From Hyalella azteca (lineage: Eukaryota; Arthropoda; Malacostraca; Amphipoda; Hyalellidae): a stretch of DNA of 64,000 bases. Shown here piece by piece: positions 15,061-28,748 of the stretch. The stretch spans positions 310,001-374,000 of the forward strand of contig NW_025937347.1 in assembly GCF_000764305.2 (NCBI RefSeq), written 5' to 3'. The position numbers and the translations under genes were made by a program. The notes beneath the pieces are model-generated. The model did no database searches. It was not told the origin of the DNA and saw only the letters and a list, made by a program, of their open reading frames with translations. Position 1 is the first letter of the stretch; each line of letters opens with the position of its first letter.

Positions 15061-15198
15061 TTTTTAGCGCATTTTCTCATTTATAGAATAATGCACTATT
15101 GTGCTCGCCATGTCCGTCTGTCCGTCCGTCCGTGACTTCACGTTTTCGTCGACGAGAAAATGCGCTCTCTCTGCAGTGAGTACTGAGTTATTTTTTTT
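15061..15198 (+). mobile_element. GTCY element copy, short
   Basis: About 138 bp with the TTTTTAGCGCATTTTCTCATT end, a minimal GTCC/GTCT run, CGTTTTCGTCGACGAGAAAA and a tail lacking the GTCACTCA bases found in other copies. Confidence 0.75.
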
Positions 15199-15954
15199 AA
15201 TTAATCCATATTGGGAGCCAAGATAATCTTTTCACTTAACTCCTCTCTTTCAAATGTTATTGTCGTTCCATTATGAAGTCTCCACATTATCCTCATGAAT
15301 TATAGCAAACATTGCTGTAATCTCACCTTGTTATAGGAAGTCGTCCATGAGTAATGTTGAACTGAATAAAGGCTGAGTGTGATCGAGTTGCTGCTGGCAT
15401 AGCGACAGGAGGAGGCTGTCAAGCGTACGGAATTATCCTCATTAGCCTTAAATATAATAGACTAGGCACTGTTGTTAGGCCAGGTTTACGTTTGCTAAAA
15501 GATGGAAATATTTTCGCATAAAATATTAAGTAGATAAATCAGGAAGTGGATTATTAAGTTAAAATTTGGATGATTTTAAATATTACATTGAGAATAACCT
15601 ATTAATTATATAATAGTTTTTTTTAAAGATGTCGTTATATTCACCATTTGCACTAGAATTTTGCTTACGAATTTTTCGGCAAAAATACTCAAAATTCGAG
15701 TCAATCTTTTCCCCCTCACATGCCCTTAAGTATCTTCAAAAAATGGTACCAAACTTTGAGAAAGTGTGTGACTTTTACTGAACCTAGATGTATAGTATGT
15801 GGTAACCCTAACGAAATTTGGGTACAGCCTAGGGTTCGGTCGAATAGTCGCTACACTCGGCACAGTCACTCTGGATCTGCTCGGCCACCCGGTCGAAATC
15901 AGTTTCTGGTTAGAATATCCTTTCCGACCTTATAGTCGCCTGAGAGTATGAAGA

Positions 15955-16035
15955 GAGTTGGCCGAGCTGAATAATATCGAGCTTGCAAGTTGCCCAAAGG
16001 CTGCCATTCAAACCCTGTGTTGAAGCGGACACAGA
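15955..16035 (+). repeat. Possible tRNA-derived SINE head
   Basis: TGGCCGAGCTG at 15959 resembles a pol III A box of tRNA-Ser/Leu type, and CATTCAAACCC at 16005 resembles a B box, 46 bp apart as in tRNAs. No tRNA cloverleaf is evident. A similar A-box string lies on the opposite strand near 15880. Weak evidence. Confidence 0.25.
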
Positions 16036-17845
16036 GCGGCTGATTTACGCTCTCCCCGAATCCTAATGCAGAAGCGCCCCCATCTCTAAATTTTCTTATA
16101 GAATAGAAGTGTCGGCACTGAAGAAATAGGCCCATGGCCTGTTGAAATTAACTTAACTAATAAATTCTGGAATCAACTTGGAACTAACTGTAACTTCTAC
16201 ATCATTGGCGTGAAGTTATAAACGTCACAAAATTAACAAAATTTTGATATTCGTGAAATTAAAGTCTCTGTTTGTAATAGAAGTATCTCTTTTTGAAGTT
16301 CATACTTGCGCATGAACGGCAATGCTGGAGTTAGGCACTTCATTGCGATTGAAAACATACATTTTTCTGCCTGAAATGCTTTGAGCGAACTCCAGAATAT
16401 AATACCGTTTTATTTAAGGGTCTTCAAATCAACGCAGTTCATTTTACAAATTTTCAGTTCATATTTTCATTTTAGCGCACTTACTGAGGCTTGTGTAAAT
16501 AATTCCCAAAAATAAAAGCCATAAAATGAATGGGAGTTTAATTTCATCTATCGAAAAAAATAAACAAAATAATTTGTTTGGAACACACAGATTAGTTTTC
16601 GATTTTATACCAACCATTTGCAATATTTCTTCGCAATTTGTATCCAGTCATTCAAGCCATTAGCAATAAAAGTGATGCTGCTAACGTCCAAAATATTAAA
16701 TTTAAACAATTGCTTCCTGAATGTAAACAGTTGCTAATCCACCAACTTTATAACAGAAGCCGCTAGTGCTTTTCGTGTATTTTACTAAACTGCTCAGTTT
16801 TTGTTGAGCCGAGATCGACCGAACCTTAGTTTAAAAGACAACACGGTTACGTTCAAATAAAAGAAAGATTCTGAATCATTCCAGGTATCGAGAAGTCTTT
16901 AAAAGTTAAGAAGCTGAGCCCAAAGTGTACCGACTCTTCTGACAATACACACAAAGGACTGAATGCCTAGATTCGCCTAAGCTGTCAAAGCTTTCTTTTC
17001 TTTCATCAAAACACAAATTCTGCTGCTACGCCTACGAAAGACAATGGAGATTTACAGCAACAAAATTATTGTTATTTTCTTTGCTTGATTTCGATATTTC
17101 GAATTCAAGCCCGATATATTGTAAAGCCCGATATTGTGTCGATATTTTCCCATTGTTTTTGTAAAATTTACTTCAAATTTCTGGTGTTTACAATTTAGCT
17201 CATAAAAATTCCCAAGACTCGACGAACTTTTACCGCTCAAGTTCTGAAAAATTGGTTTAGTATTTTCTGCATGAAGTCGGCTTGCAATATTTCACAATTT
17301 TGTTCATCCACCAACGTGAAAAATAATTGACCCGTCTGATCTTACAATTTCAAATTCAAGCTTAAAAAATTGAATAGGATGCAAAGTCATCCATTATCTT
17401 CATATTTGTCCAGAAAAGTCATTTAAATTTTTATTCTCCCAACACTTGATCTTAATTGCAAGTTCTCCAACGTTTCACTTGTGCCCTAATATTTCTGTGC
17501 GCACTTCAGAGAAAGCTTGTGACACTGAGAATAGCTTACTTTTTGTGTCCCGATGGATCTCTCACCTTCAAGGCAATCAGGAAACCGGTAATATTTTATT
17601 TCGAGTAAAATATGTTCCAGATTTTTCTTTACGGAAAGAAAAAGAAATTTTGTCGATTTAAATTTTAAAATCACTATATTATAATTCATCGTCGCTTAGG
17701 CAGTCAAATAGGGTTATGGATTGTTAACCTGAAATTGTTCATGATATGCAATTAGTGAAATACAGTAGAAGTTACACTAAAGCTGTGGAATATGACAATA
17801 TATCCGTAGTTATGCATTTGTCTACCAAACTTTAAGAGCCAGGCA

Positions 17846-17993
17846 GGCCTATACTTTTAAAAAAAGTTAATAGATCGTAAGTTCATCAGCTGCAATCATT
17901 GACTATCTTTCAAGCAAAATCCACCTATCATAGATAAGAAACTAGAGCGTAAGTACTTACGTTCACCTACCGAGTTTTGAAAGTATGGCCCCC
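17846..17993. mobile_element. MITE-like element, copy 1
   Basis: 148 bp with imperfect terminal inverted repeats: GGCCTATACTTTTAAAA at the left and TTTTGAAAGTATGGCCCC at the right. It shares its full length with 48117-48262 at roughly 85% identity by eye, including GCAAAATCCACC and CGAGTTTTGAAAG. No coding capacity and no clear target-site duplication. Confidence 0.65.
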
Positions 17994-18934
17994 TGGGGCC
18001 CACAATATTAGATTTCACAATCCGACCCCTAGTCAGACTGCTACATGAGTCTTGTTCGTTACCCTGGCCGCCGTTGTGCACCAACTCGTGGGTTCGTTTC
18101 AGCATCTCAGCCGCTACATAGGCCGATTTTGCTAGAAACTAATAAAAGACAAAACTCTCTTCTACATACATAGTGGAAGGGAAGTGAGTGATATACAAGT
18201 TACTGATTGTTTTGAATAATTAAATTGAGCCTGCGAGAAAACCCAGTACACGTGGTCATTAATGTAAATCTACCGTGCATCGATTAGATGCAAATACTGA
18301 GCCCGCTCATTCCTAACCTACCTGCAGCTTTCAGCCTAGGGTTGAAGTACAATCCAAGTGAAGCTTTCTCGCTCGATATGCCTTGGTCATGCAAATTGTC
18401 ATCATAATTTCAATACGCATAAAAATTATTTATTGACGATGAAAAATTGTTATTGCAGCTTGTAACTTTGATTGGGTGCCCAAACAGACCATAAATCAGT
18501 CGCTAGTCCGGGAAAGCGGCTGAAACCAGCATTTATAGCATGGTTGGACAAATTTTGATTGTGATACTTTTTCCGCGTATAGCTATTGCGTGAGACTGTT
18601 GAGAAACATTTCGAATTAACTTTTTCGCAGGGCAACCGAATCACGAGAGGATTGGTAAACATACCCTCAGACGTCCCGTAAAGTTTCTGAAACTTTTGCG
18701 TGGAGTTTTGTTGGTTCAGTCAAAGCCGGGCATCTGTTGGTCTGTGAGTCTGCTTTGACGTTGAGCTTCAATATATTTCGCCTAATTACCCTCCGATTAA
18801 GTCGTAAATTGCAGTCAATTGAAACTTTTACAACAGCATTTCTCTCGCTGCCACAAATAAAACTAATCAAATATTGCTCCCTGTGATACGTATATGCGGC
18901 GAAATTTTAAATGATCGCGGAAATGCTTCAATAA

Positions 18935-19330
18935 AATGTTTCCAGTTATTTTTTTCAGTTGTGTGCCTGTTATATTTCGCTAACGCTTTCAGTAATGTTT
19001 ACCGATGGTGGTTTTAGGAGTGTTTTAGTATTGTTTTTCAGTATTATTATCAATGGGTCTTCGGTAATGTTTTCCGCATTAGTTCAGCATTGTTTCCTAT
19101 GAGGCCCTCAATACTTTTTTCAAGAGTGCTTCAGTAAAATTTTCACGGTTTCGTCAGTAATGTCTCTAATGGTGATTTAGTCATGGGTTCAGATGTGCTT
19201 TCAGCAATGTTTTCAGCGGTTATTTTACCACGGAAGCTTTATTGTGTAGTTTTCAGTTAAAGTTTGAGAAATGTTTTCACAATGTTTTCATTCGTGCTTC
19301 TGTAATGTTTGAGAGTTATTTCCAGAGCTG
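18935..19330. repeat. Degenerate TTCAGTAATGTTTTC repeat
   Basis: A diverged series of phrases such as TTTCAGTAATGTTT, GGTAATGTTTTCC, TCAGCAATGTTTTCA and GTAATGTTTGAG at irregular 25-35-bp spacing. It looks like an old, decayed minisatellite. Confidence 0.45.
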
Positions 19331-21058
19331 TTTCCACTAATGTACATCTTTTTGTAACTCAATTGAACTTTTCTACGTATATGCTTTACTTTTATTCACT
19401 GTTAGCTGCCACTTCATTACCGGCAAGCATCACATCTCGTGTCTCTCCGAAAGATCATAATGTCTTGCTTCCTGATTTCATTATATGAATTGCCTTATTT
19501 GCCGTTTCTATAGTGAAGTATTCAATTTGATAATGATTGCAATCTTGGATGGCACTCTTGAGCACGCGCTACTCAAGTGCGACGCCATTCAAGAGTTGTA
19601 CAAACAGCTAAGTGTTTGAAGGCATTTTATCCCCGCCTCGCTCTTACACCTCACAGCTGACAGTGGAATGCGCTGCTTTAATTTGAAGCTGCAGGGAAAA
19701 AAGCTTCCAATGTTCTCAGTTACTGTAGAATGATGCACTTTGATGACTCCTAGCTGCAATATGATGCACCTATGAAGTTCACAGCAGCTGTGGGAAGTGC
19801 TTATGGAAACAACAGCACTGGGATTTAGTCTGGTAATTTGTAACTGCAGTGGAATTCGATCTTTCAGGTATCAGCTGCATTGTTTAGAATAAAGTCTTGC
19901 AATTCACAATTGCAGTGTAATTAAATCTTCTAATTTAGGGCTTTGTAATGTTATGTTATTTTACCCCTGTAATAGAAAGTACTTTTCAATTTTCAGCTTT
20001 ATTGAGTTATTGTAATTTGCAGTTGTAGTCGATTATGGGTTAATGGTTGAACAATAATTGGTTAACAGATGTGTAGCAATCAGTATAGCGCTTATACATA
20101 TCTTTTAGCGCTAGCGACGCTCTAAGCTCCGTATAGCAATATAGGTAATCACGTTCTAAGCTAGGCAATTCATGTAATTCAATGTTTGTCTAGTGATGTT
20201 CTAAACTCTGTAATTCAATATTGGCTGTGACACTCTGAACTCTGGTCATAAATGATCGTCAGTATCGAAGACCTCTGATTCCTAAATATTCCGTTGTACA
20301 GCACCGCAAAATTTCGATCTTTTAATGTCATCTGTTATTTGCATGAAGTTTCTTGATGTTACTATCTCTGGCTCGAAATCCAATTTTTCGAAAGCAGCTG
20401 AAGACGCAGGAATTATTTCCCTCCTCAGAATTTATGTTTGTTCTCCTACTGTGTACTGCTACGAAATATTTACCTGAATATTTTCCACCTGGAACTTGGA
20501 AGTTCATTATTCTCTTTAGGTAGTGCATCACAACATATCCCAGGCGACTTCGAGAACTTGAATGTCGTACATGGAACATCAATGAAAGTAAATAATGAAA
20601 ACAGACAGGTTTGACAAAAATTAGATTCATGAGAAATAAAATACCGTGGCATAAGAAGGTTGTAGGACTGAGGTATTTTAATTCTCTTTCGAGACACTGC
20701 AGTTTGCATGCAGGTCGGCAGTGTTGGCAAAGTTTTGGTGGTAAATGCTTTGATATCCCACTAAGGACACTTCAAACTTTGTTCTCCTAGTTTATTGTGT
20801 GCTGTCATGCTTCGTTAAATGTTTTTTTTCTAATTTTATTCGCAATAAATAATGAAAAGGGTATCGCCCTCTCCTTCCCAATGCCTTAATTGTTACTCAA
20901 TGAGGTGGCTATACTCCTTATTTTTATACTCAATTAAACCCAAAATCCTGACTTGAATTGGGTAATTTCTATAATCAAAATTTTCATTAGAAGAACTGCA
21001 TCTGAAACTGCTTGGCTCTGCTATAATGTCGACAGTTAGTTAATGTGCCAAAAATGAA

Positions 21059-21096
21059 TAATGAATAGCAAAATGAGTAAATTTTGCTATTCATTA
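21059..21096. repeat. Perfect 16-bp hairpin
   Basis: TAATGAATAGCAAAAT and its exact complement ATTTTGCTATTCATTA, six bases apart. Confidence 0.85.
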
Positions 21097-21769
21097 CTAG
21101 TATTTCAGTGGTTGAATACATTTTAGAATATATGTCTATAACTATTGTGTTCATCTTCGTTTCTTTTTTCTAGTGGCATTAAAATATGTTCAATTATCCA
21201 TAAAAATAAGATCTGGACATGAAAATTATAGTTTCGTTCTGCGTTTTGTTACGCAGATCGGGCGCGCGGTTTGGCGTACCTGAGTTTGCCATCAGCCACA
21301 AAATTTGCATACTGATATTTATGAGCCATACCTTACATTCATAGGCTTAACCTGAATGCTGCAAGTATATTTATGCATACCATAAGTAAATCTTAAGGCT
21401 GGCAGAACAATTGTTATGTGCATGGTTAAAGCAAAAAAAAAACTATTTATAATTAAGTTGTCAGTAGTATCTCTGGAGACATCAAGGTAAATGAAGTTGC
21501 TGGCAAACTTTGAAATACAAAATATCAAAGACATCTGGTATAATACATCATGAAGATCGAGAATAAAGGTTTAATACAACGCCTATCGCAAATTATAGCA
21601 CAGCTTTGGCCGTAATGGAGGGAACACGCGCGTAACCTTTAATCGTCGGCGTCACGGCTAATTTTTGAGCAATTAAGAAGAGTGAAGGTCGTAATGAGGC
21701 GCCTTATCGCAGTGGCGTGACGACTTAAAGTAATTTAGTGTGCGGTATCACAGTCTGCAGGACTCGTCT

Positions 21770-22131
21770 TACAATCGTCCGTCCTTTTATGTATCTTATA
21801 TACTGAAATGCTTAGTTAACCATCCGTCCATCTTTGTATCTTATATACTGAAATGCTCAGTTAATCATCCGTCCCTCTTTGTATCTTATATACTGAAATG
21901 CTTAGAAGTTAACCATCCGTCCCTCTTTGTATCTTATATACTGAAATGCTGAGTTAACCATCCGTCCCTCTTTGTCTTATATACTGAAATGCTTATTTAA
22001 CCATCCGTCCCTCTTTGTATCTTATAAACTGAAATGCTTAGTTAACCATCCGTCCCTCCTTGACTTATATACTGAAATGCTTAGTTAACCATCAGTCCCT
22101 CTTTGTATCTTATATACTGAAATGCTTAGTA
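21770..22131. repeat. 45-bp minisatellite, about eight copies
   Basis: The unit contains CATCCGTCCCTCTTTGTATC and TTATATACTGAAATGCTTAG. Most copies are 45 bp apart; a few are longer or shorter by 3-5 bp. The 15-codon period opens a plus-strand frame (YILKC repeats) that is not a gene. Confidence 0.92.
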
Positions 22132-25100
22132 TTATGTATTAATCTGTGTCTGTGCTTAGCATTCTACTGCGGGGTTGATATTTAATTATCGCTGGTAAGA
22201 CGCTAGCCTCAAATTGAAGATGAAAGACGCAAATAAATTATTTTTCGGTGAATGGACTGCGTCTGGAAATTTGAGGTGTTAGTAATACTGTTCCTGCCAA
22301 AAGTATTTTTGTAAGAAATATTTTTCAGAATGAATATTAAAACGAAAGAAATGAAATTCAAACGTTGAATTTCTTATTATTCCTTGATCATTTTGCACCA
22401 ATGTCAGAAAGTGAATTTAACCATACTACAACGTAACAATACTATTGTACAACGCTTACAGGTACGGGTACGTCTTCAGTTTAATGCGCGCTTACATTTT
22501 CAGCGTGATAGTAGAAATAAGAATGTATTTTGAATATTAATAGGTGCGCACTCTCTTGAAATATTATAGTCTTAGTATTTCATCTAATTTTACTTATATT
22601 AATTTGGTCATATCGGAAAGCTTTGCTCACTATACTTAAGGCTAGAACAATAGATATGTTTAGCGGCTGCCCTTGAAGATTATTTTCACACTTCTCGATA
22701 TATTGTGAAGTCATCAGCAACTATACTTCCCGATTTGATCTCTAGAATTTCCTGCCGCCCTTTCAATTTCTATTTTCTCCGCGTAGTCTAGTTTGCGTAT
22801 GATTTAATAAAGGAATAAAGTATTCCTAATTTTAAATTTTCATTTATTGAATGATGTAAATTGCTGATGGTCGATTTCACTTTTGTTTCATAGAACAGCC
22901 CGGTCCACTATAACGGGCTTCACTCGGTGTGCCAAAGAAAGGGGATTATTTTCCATAGACTTTCAATAAATCACTGCGATGGTCAGGGCTCGAGCTGATG
23001 GCACAGAAGATTGTTATAAGTGATTGCGTCAGCAGTAAATCAACGTTGTCCGGACATGAGCGTAACACCGTCTTCTCTCTGCCACGATTTATTACCTTTC
23101 CCTTTATATTGGCAGTGCTTCATATTACTTCCTGACCCACGATAAACCATTAAAAACTTCCACGGTTATTGCGACGGCGCGTGATACCGCGCTTAACGCA
23201 CTGTATGACTTGGCACTATTTCCTGAATAACATTTAAGGTTTACCGGTCTTAAAAAAATCATCTTCTTTTATTTATAAACAAACATTTGTTTATTTATGA
23301 ACAAACATTTAATTAGTTCAAAAATTTCCTTCAGGAATTCGAATTTTAGAGAAAGCCATCCCGGCAGCATTCCGCGGTTTGGGAGCGCAGCCGTGCACCA
23401 CCAATTTTGTGCACCAAAAGCCCTGAATCGAACGCCTTGGATCTCACCGGACCTACACCAATCAGCCGTGCACCACTAGCCTTTGTCCTCTTCCGGCCTT
23501 GACCACCACCTGCCGTGCATCACCAGGTCGCTGATCGAATACGACTTGCGGGCATCGTGAAATTACGTAATTTTACGTTCACCACATCTGAGGTTAAGTT
23601 TCAGATAGCATAGTTCTGTTACAAAATTTATCGTCCTTCGACAAGTGGCCGTTCGACCGAGGGCTGGTTCTACCCACGGCCTAGATACGGACGGCTTGAA
23701 GTGTTGAAGGCTACGTTCCGGAAGGCAGGAATCATGATCGTCCATTACATCCAGGGCAGTGGTGGTCTCCGGCAGGCGACCCCGCGGTTTCACTGACATA
23801 TGAGCTTTCTGTATAAAAGTTATTGTAGTAATGTGTACAATTTGTTATCAGTTTCATTAATTTTCTAGAATATCTATCCTTTTGCAAACCATCCGAGCTA
23901 CTTACAGATTGACATTTGTTTCTTTGTCGATTCAGTTATCCGTAGTATCACAACTGCCTGGTTCGCCAATGTTTGGGGTGCGACCTTCATATTTCATAAA
24001 ATACACTTTGAACATTATCCATGGCAAATTCTTATTATAATCCCCGTTCTAAGTTCTTAAATTGTAGCGGATCCGAACTTACAGAATCAGCTATAAATGT
24101 TTTTGGCAAGTAACATTATTGGAGAATCCTTACACAACCGTTAAATCGAATTGAAATAAAAATTGGGTATGAAATAATATTAAAATAACCTATAACAATA
24201 TATTATGTTGTTACTCCATTGCCTACGAGTTCTTATATGTTAATAACAGTTGGAATAAATTGTTGGAATAAATAATACATCATCAATACCAATACATTTA
24301 TTCATGATTTTTCCGTACGTGTGCCGTATGAGGAAGTATACACGCTACATTAATTTCAGGTAAGTAATAGAATAATAATAGTGGTTCTTCTTCTACATTA
24401 AAAGTATACAAATGAGCGAACATTTAGCGTAATATTTAACATAGTTTATCCTCAATTAGACTTCACAAAAGTCCAAGTAGTTATTGAGAAACGTCGATTT
24501 AGATGAATGTCTGTTATCAAAAAGTTTTAAATTTTTGTTGTTATCGCGAGAGGAAAATATGAATTCTATGAATTCTATTATATGAATTTCTGATATATGA
24601 ATAATTCAGAATAAACGCTCCCTCAATCACTACAGTTTCGTTTGCTTCGCGTTGCTGGAATACGAAATAAAAATTTGTTTAAATTTAGGGAAACCAGCTG
24701 TTTCCGTTAAATTTCAGTAGTAATACTCATCTTGTGTTTAACATCTATTATTGATGTGTGTAATGGTATACTTGTGGAAAATTTTGGAAACGTTCCGGCG
24801 ATAATCTTTCCATAGTAGTAAGCTCAATTCCGATTTTATTATTATTATAATTATTTTTTGTGGGAAGTTGATAAGAATTTATTTTTCTGTGAGAAAAAGT
24901 AATTGCCAAATTGATCCCACGTGTAAATTTTTGAAAATTTTCTTTACAACTGGGTGATTCATGTAGGAATTCAGTCAGAAAATTTAGGTGGGGCAACCAG
25001 CATCTTTACATCCGACCTAAAACACTTTTCGTGTGTTTCACAGATAACGTCTAATTTTACGTTTTCGGTGAAATTCTAACGTTATATGACATGAATTGTT

Positions 25101-27261
25101 CTTTGTTCTGAACGTTAAACGTTATTTATCACCCGAACCAATGCAATTTTTATCATATTAAACATAAAAGGAACGGAAATGATTACAACCAATTTTTCGG
25201 CTCAGGTCACGTTATGTGCCATCATTGTTTTATCTTCATTCCAATGTCGCACGCAATAAGCTACATGACTCAAATTGTCTATTTTGATAATTTCCTATTG
25301 GAGGTAACGATTGAAAATAAACACTACTGAATTGGAATTAATCAGTTACGATAAATAGATTTTTCTGACATGAACAAATTTATGGATAACATCGTCGTAA
25401 TCATACCTTTTTTTATCGTAATATATTCGCAGCATCAGAATTATTGTTCAAGCTTTTGTACCATTGAAAATTAATTGCAATGAGCAAGACTTGAGTGAAG
25501 ACTCGATTTGGTGAACGACGCAACACAAGAAAATAAATATTTCTATACGAAAATATCCCTTCGCTCGAAAGATTTTTCATGCTTTTAGATCACTTTGCCG
25601 ATTTGCGATTTTGCACTCGTACGATACACTTATTTTGATCCTTATCAAAGTTCGAGGTTTTATGAGTTATTACGAAGAGGGTTAAGTTTAAAGCTTCTTA
25701 AACACAGATTAAACACAGGTTAATTCACTAAGCAAACCCGCTAGTCGCTCATGTAATGGAATAGTCGCTGTTTTACTCGCCTGCTGCTATACATTGCGGT
25801 TCACTGAATTTAAAGGCCATAGCCATTAGCGTGTTTCTTATTTATAATAAATTGGCTACCCGACAGATCTTTTTCTGATTTGGTGAAATGTAATGCCTTC
25901 AAGTTTAGTATCTGATTTGGCGGGACATTTACGTGCAGGAAATTGCGTGCAAAGCAAAATCATTTAAGAATGTTTAAATACCCACTTAAGGTGCTAATTA
26001 ATTTATGCCAACCTAATATGGAACTCAAGCTACTTACTGGCATTTAAGAACATGAGCAAATGTATATAAAAGTATAAATTACAAATTTAGGATAAGTGTA
26101 CTGAAAAATTAGAGTGCAACCATAGACTGAAAAATTAGATTTATTTTGAAAGTAAATATCGACCTAGTCAACTTGCGGAAAATATTTACGGGATTTGTCA
26201 AGATTGACTTTGCTGAATAACATTGAAGAAATTTTTTATGTCCATGTAACAACATAACACGCGTTATCAATCAATGAATAACAACAAAAGTTTATATAAC
26301 TTCGTTAGGTCGCAAGGCATGTCAAGCAGAACGTCATTTAGCTGACGCGAGTCATATTCAGCGAAATCTGAAAACGAACATAAATTAGGACTAGCGGTCG
26401 AAGTTCCGTAATTTCCTGAGCCCTTTAATTGATATGACACTCACTCCTGGCTGTTCTCATCATCGATTACCTGCAACAATCTAAAGAGTGAGAGGAACCT
26501 TCAGTGCCTTACTTTGTCCATTACACTCTGGGGACGGGGTAGTGGGAGATTCATTATATCGTACCCAATGATTTCGCGGTAATTCGACGTAAAATTAACA
26601 TTCATATCTCCAAGAACTGACACGTTAGTTTGTGTACTTAACTATAACTCACCCATAACCAATCGGGTAATCATCATTGTTCACTGTCATAGTTGCTCTG
26701 ATTCGCTCCCGAAGAGTAACAAAATTTGATCGGGATTGCATTCGTAAAAATACATTTGTAACGATAATTTTACTATTAACGCGAAATAATAATTTATCAA
26801 ATTGAATTTTAATTTTTTGTTGCAATATTCACCAAAGCAAAATGCAAATGATGGCATGAATTTCACATGAGAAGCTAAATTCTCCAAAGGATTCCCGAAA
26901 CCATATGTATTAATCATGCAGAGATTCAATGGATATGTTCAATCGATTTCATATGGATATGTTTAATCGGCTTCGCATTGATATGCTTAATTGTTTACAT
27001 GTGGCATATTTTACACTACACATACAACCACCTCATCGCCACTGCACCCAATGTCAAAGAACGCACGTGCACTGGAAGAACAAATGTTGAAACTTAATGT
27101 TACGTCGTGGATTATTATTTATGTACAACGATATAGACAGTCCTTTTCACTTCACTCGGAAGCAGGATGTTCTATAGGATATGCTTCAAACGTTAGTGAT
27201 TGTCAAGCACTCTTTGCAACGATCATTGCTTTGCAGCAATGAGAACACGTTCTTCTATACG

Positions 27262-27455
27262 AGGAATTATGGCGAGTCTAGAGAAGAATGACAGCATGAC
27301 ATCATCTAGAGAGGTATGATGCTGCGGTATCATCTAAAATGGAATGATCGAGTTGCATCATCTAGAAAGAATGAATTGTGCAACTTCATGTAGAGTGAAT
27401 GATAGATACTACAGCATTGCCTAGAGTGGAATGATAGCGCATCATCTAGAACACG
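27262..27455. repeat. Degenerate 27-bp repeat (CATCATCTAGA)
   Basis: CATCATCTAGA-like cores with GAATGA spacers recur roughly every 26-31 bp about six times. Confidence 0.6.
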
Positions 27456-28142
27456 ACTGAAGGACAATGAGTTTTCATGGTAAAACATGCGTCAATATCA
27501 GGTCAGGATCCTGCCGACGAAAGTTGTCGCTACCCTAAATTTACCTAGAAATTTATATTGTACACCTACTGTAGCCCGAAATTTTCTCTCTATAAAATAT
27601 GTTACAAAATAAACGAGTTCGGATTGCTCAAATGAGAACTGCAATCACAGCACCATAGAACTAATAATTCGTAATGATAGATGAATGTTATGCCAGCGAT
27701 TTCAGCGAATGTTGATGTTGAGAAAGATCGTGTTTAACATCACTCGTAATCTGATGATAAACTTTTGGTAACAATTCTTGAACGGCCATATACTTAAAAC
27801 ATTGTATTTCTGAATACGCTTCAATCAATTGCCAACAAAAATCAAATTTTGACATCAAATAAAGCAATGAATTTATTAGATACTCATGGGCGACCAGTAA
27901 TGCAGCTAGGCCACCACTAAACGACTTCGAGCGAACATGAATTTATTTATCTCAAAAGTTGAAACAGATGAAAGTTGATGAAAGTCACGGTTTTGATATC
28001 ATATTTTGTTCCAAGTATTTTTAATAAACTCATGGCCAGGAACCAATTTTTTTTCGCAGAATATAAGAACAGAGTTAGTAAAGAAGCTTCAAAACCTCAC
28101 ACTCAAAATAGTTTTTAAACAAACATCCCAAACAATACACAA

Positions 28143-28748
28143 TTTATTGCACTGCATTAAGTTTACATAGAGAATGATTAACATTATTCAACCTACTTTC
28201 TCGCAGACTCAAGTTGGATTGAAACAGCCATAACTCTGGATAAAAATTCCGTTCCCCTATAAGTTCTGGATTTTAAGCATCAACTTTTGCAATAAGAAGC
28301 AACTTAACTTGAAATTCTAGTTGATTTCTAATGCAGATGCAGCAATCTGCGAGGAGACAAACTTGTTGATAAATTTGTAAACTTTAGATTAAGTTCAAAT
28401 CAACTCTACTCGTCGTCTTGTGTTCCTAAACAATTATTGGTGATGTCTTTTGTGGAGAGATCCCAGTTACGTTACAACAAGAAAGACAAAATATTATTAA
28501 CACCTAATTAAGATACACTGTACAACATACACATTTTATGCCACTTTCAGCTACTGTTGTTTTTCTAGCTATTGATAAAGTGATCATTTTATATACAGTC
28601 AGACAGTAACTTAGAACTCCTAACAATATGTTCACAACTTGCTTCAGGGCATGACGCATCTTTTGCTGTTCAATTGAGTGAAATTTCATGGCTGTTTTGA
28701 TGAAGCTTCGTGAATGATGAAATTAATTCTAAGCATTTTGACTGAAGC
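28143..28748 (-). promoter_or_regulatory. Candidate 3' UTR and polyadenylation signal of the CLCA gene
   Basis: The first AATAAA on the minus strand after the stop codon lies at 28143-28148, about 600 bases downstream. It is followed within 40 bases by a GT-rich stretch (GTGTATTGTTTGGGATGTTTG region, about 28110-28140), as cleavage sites usually are. No coding signal is seen between stop and signal. Transcript data are absent, so this is only the most likely site. Confidence 0.35.

Larger units (their letters stand above)
1..28142. other. Intergenic region without a supportable gene
   Basis: Between the listed repeats this region is AT-rich with only short random frames on both strands (all under 105 codons outside simple repeats). 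None shows a recognised domain, a conserved-looking splice pattern or a transposase or polymerase motif. Moderately GC-rich patches at about 1.4-1.8, 3.5-3.9, 10.5-11.3, 15.8-16.1 and 23.3-23.8 kb may be decayed transposons; I could not identify them. Confidence 0.6.

Noticed and set aside
21740..21952. Repetitive 70-residue frame with YILKC units; also considered as a CRISPR-like array
   Set aside because: It is a 45-bp minisatellite with directly abutting units and no unique spacers, in an intron-bearing animal genome.
23563..23799. GC-rich 78-codon minus-strand frame
   Set aside because: No recognised domain; the patch may be a decayed transposon, but I could not identify one.
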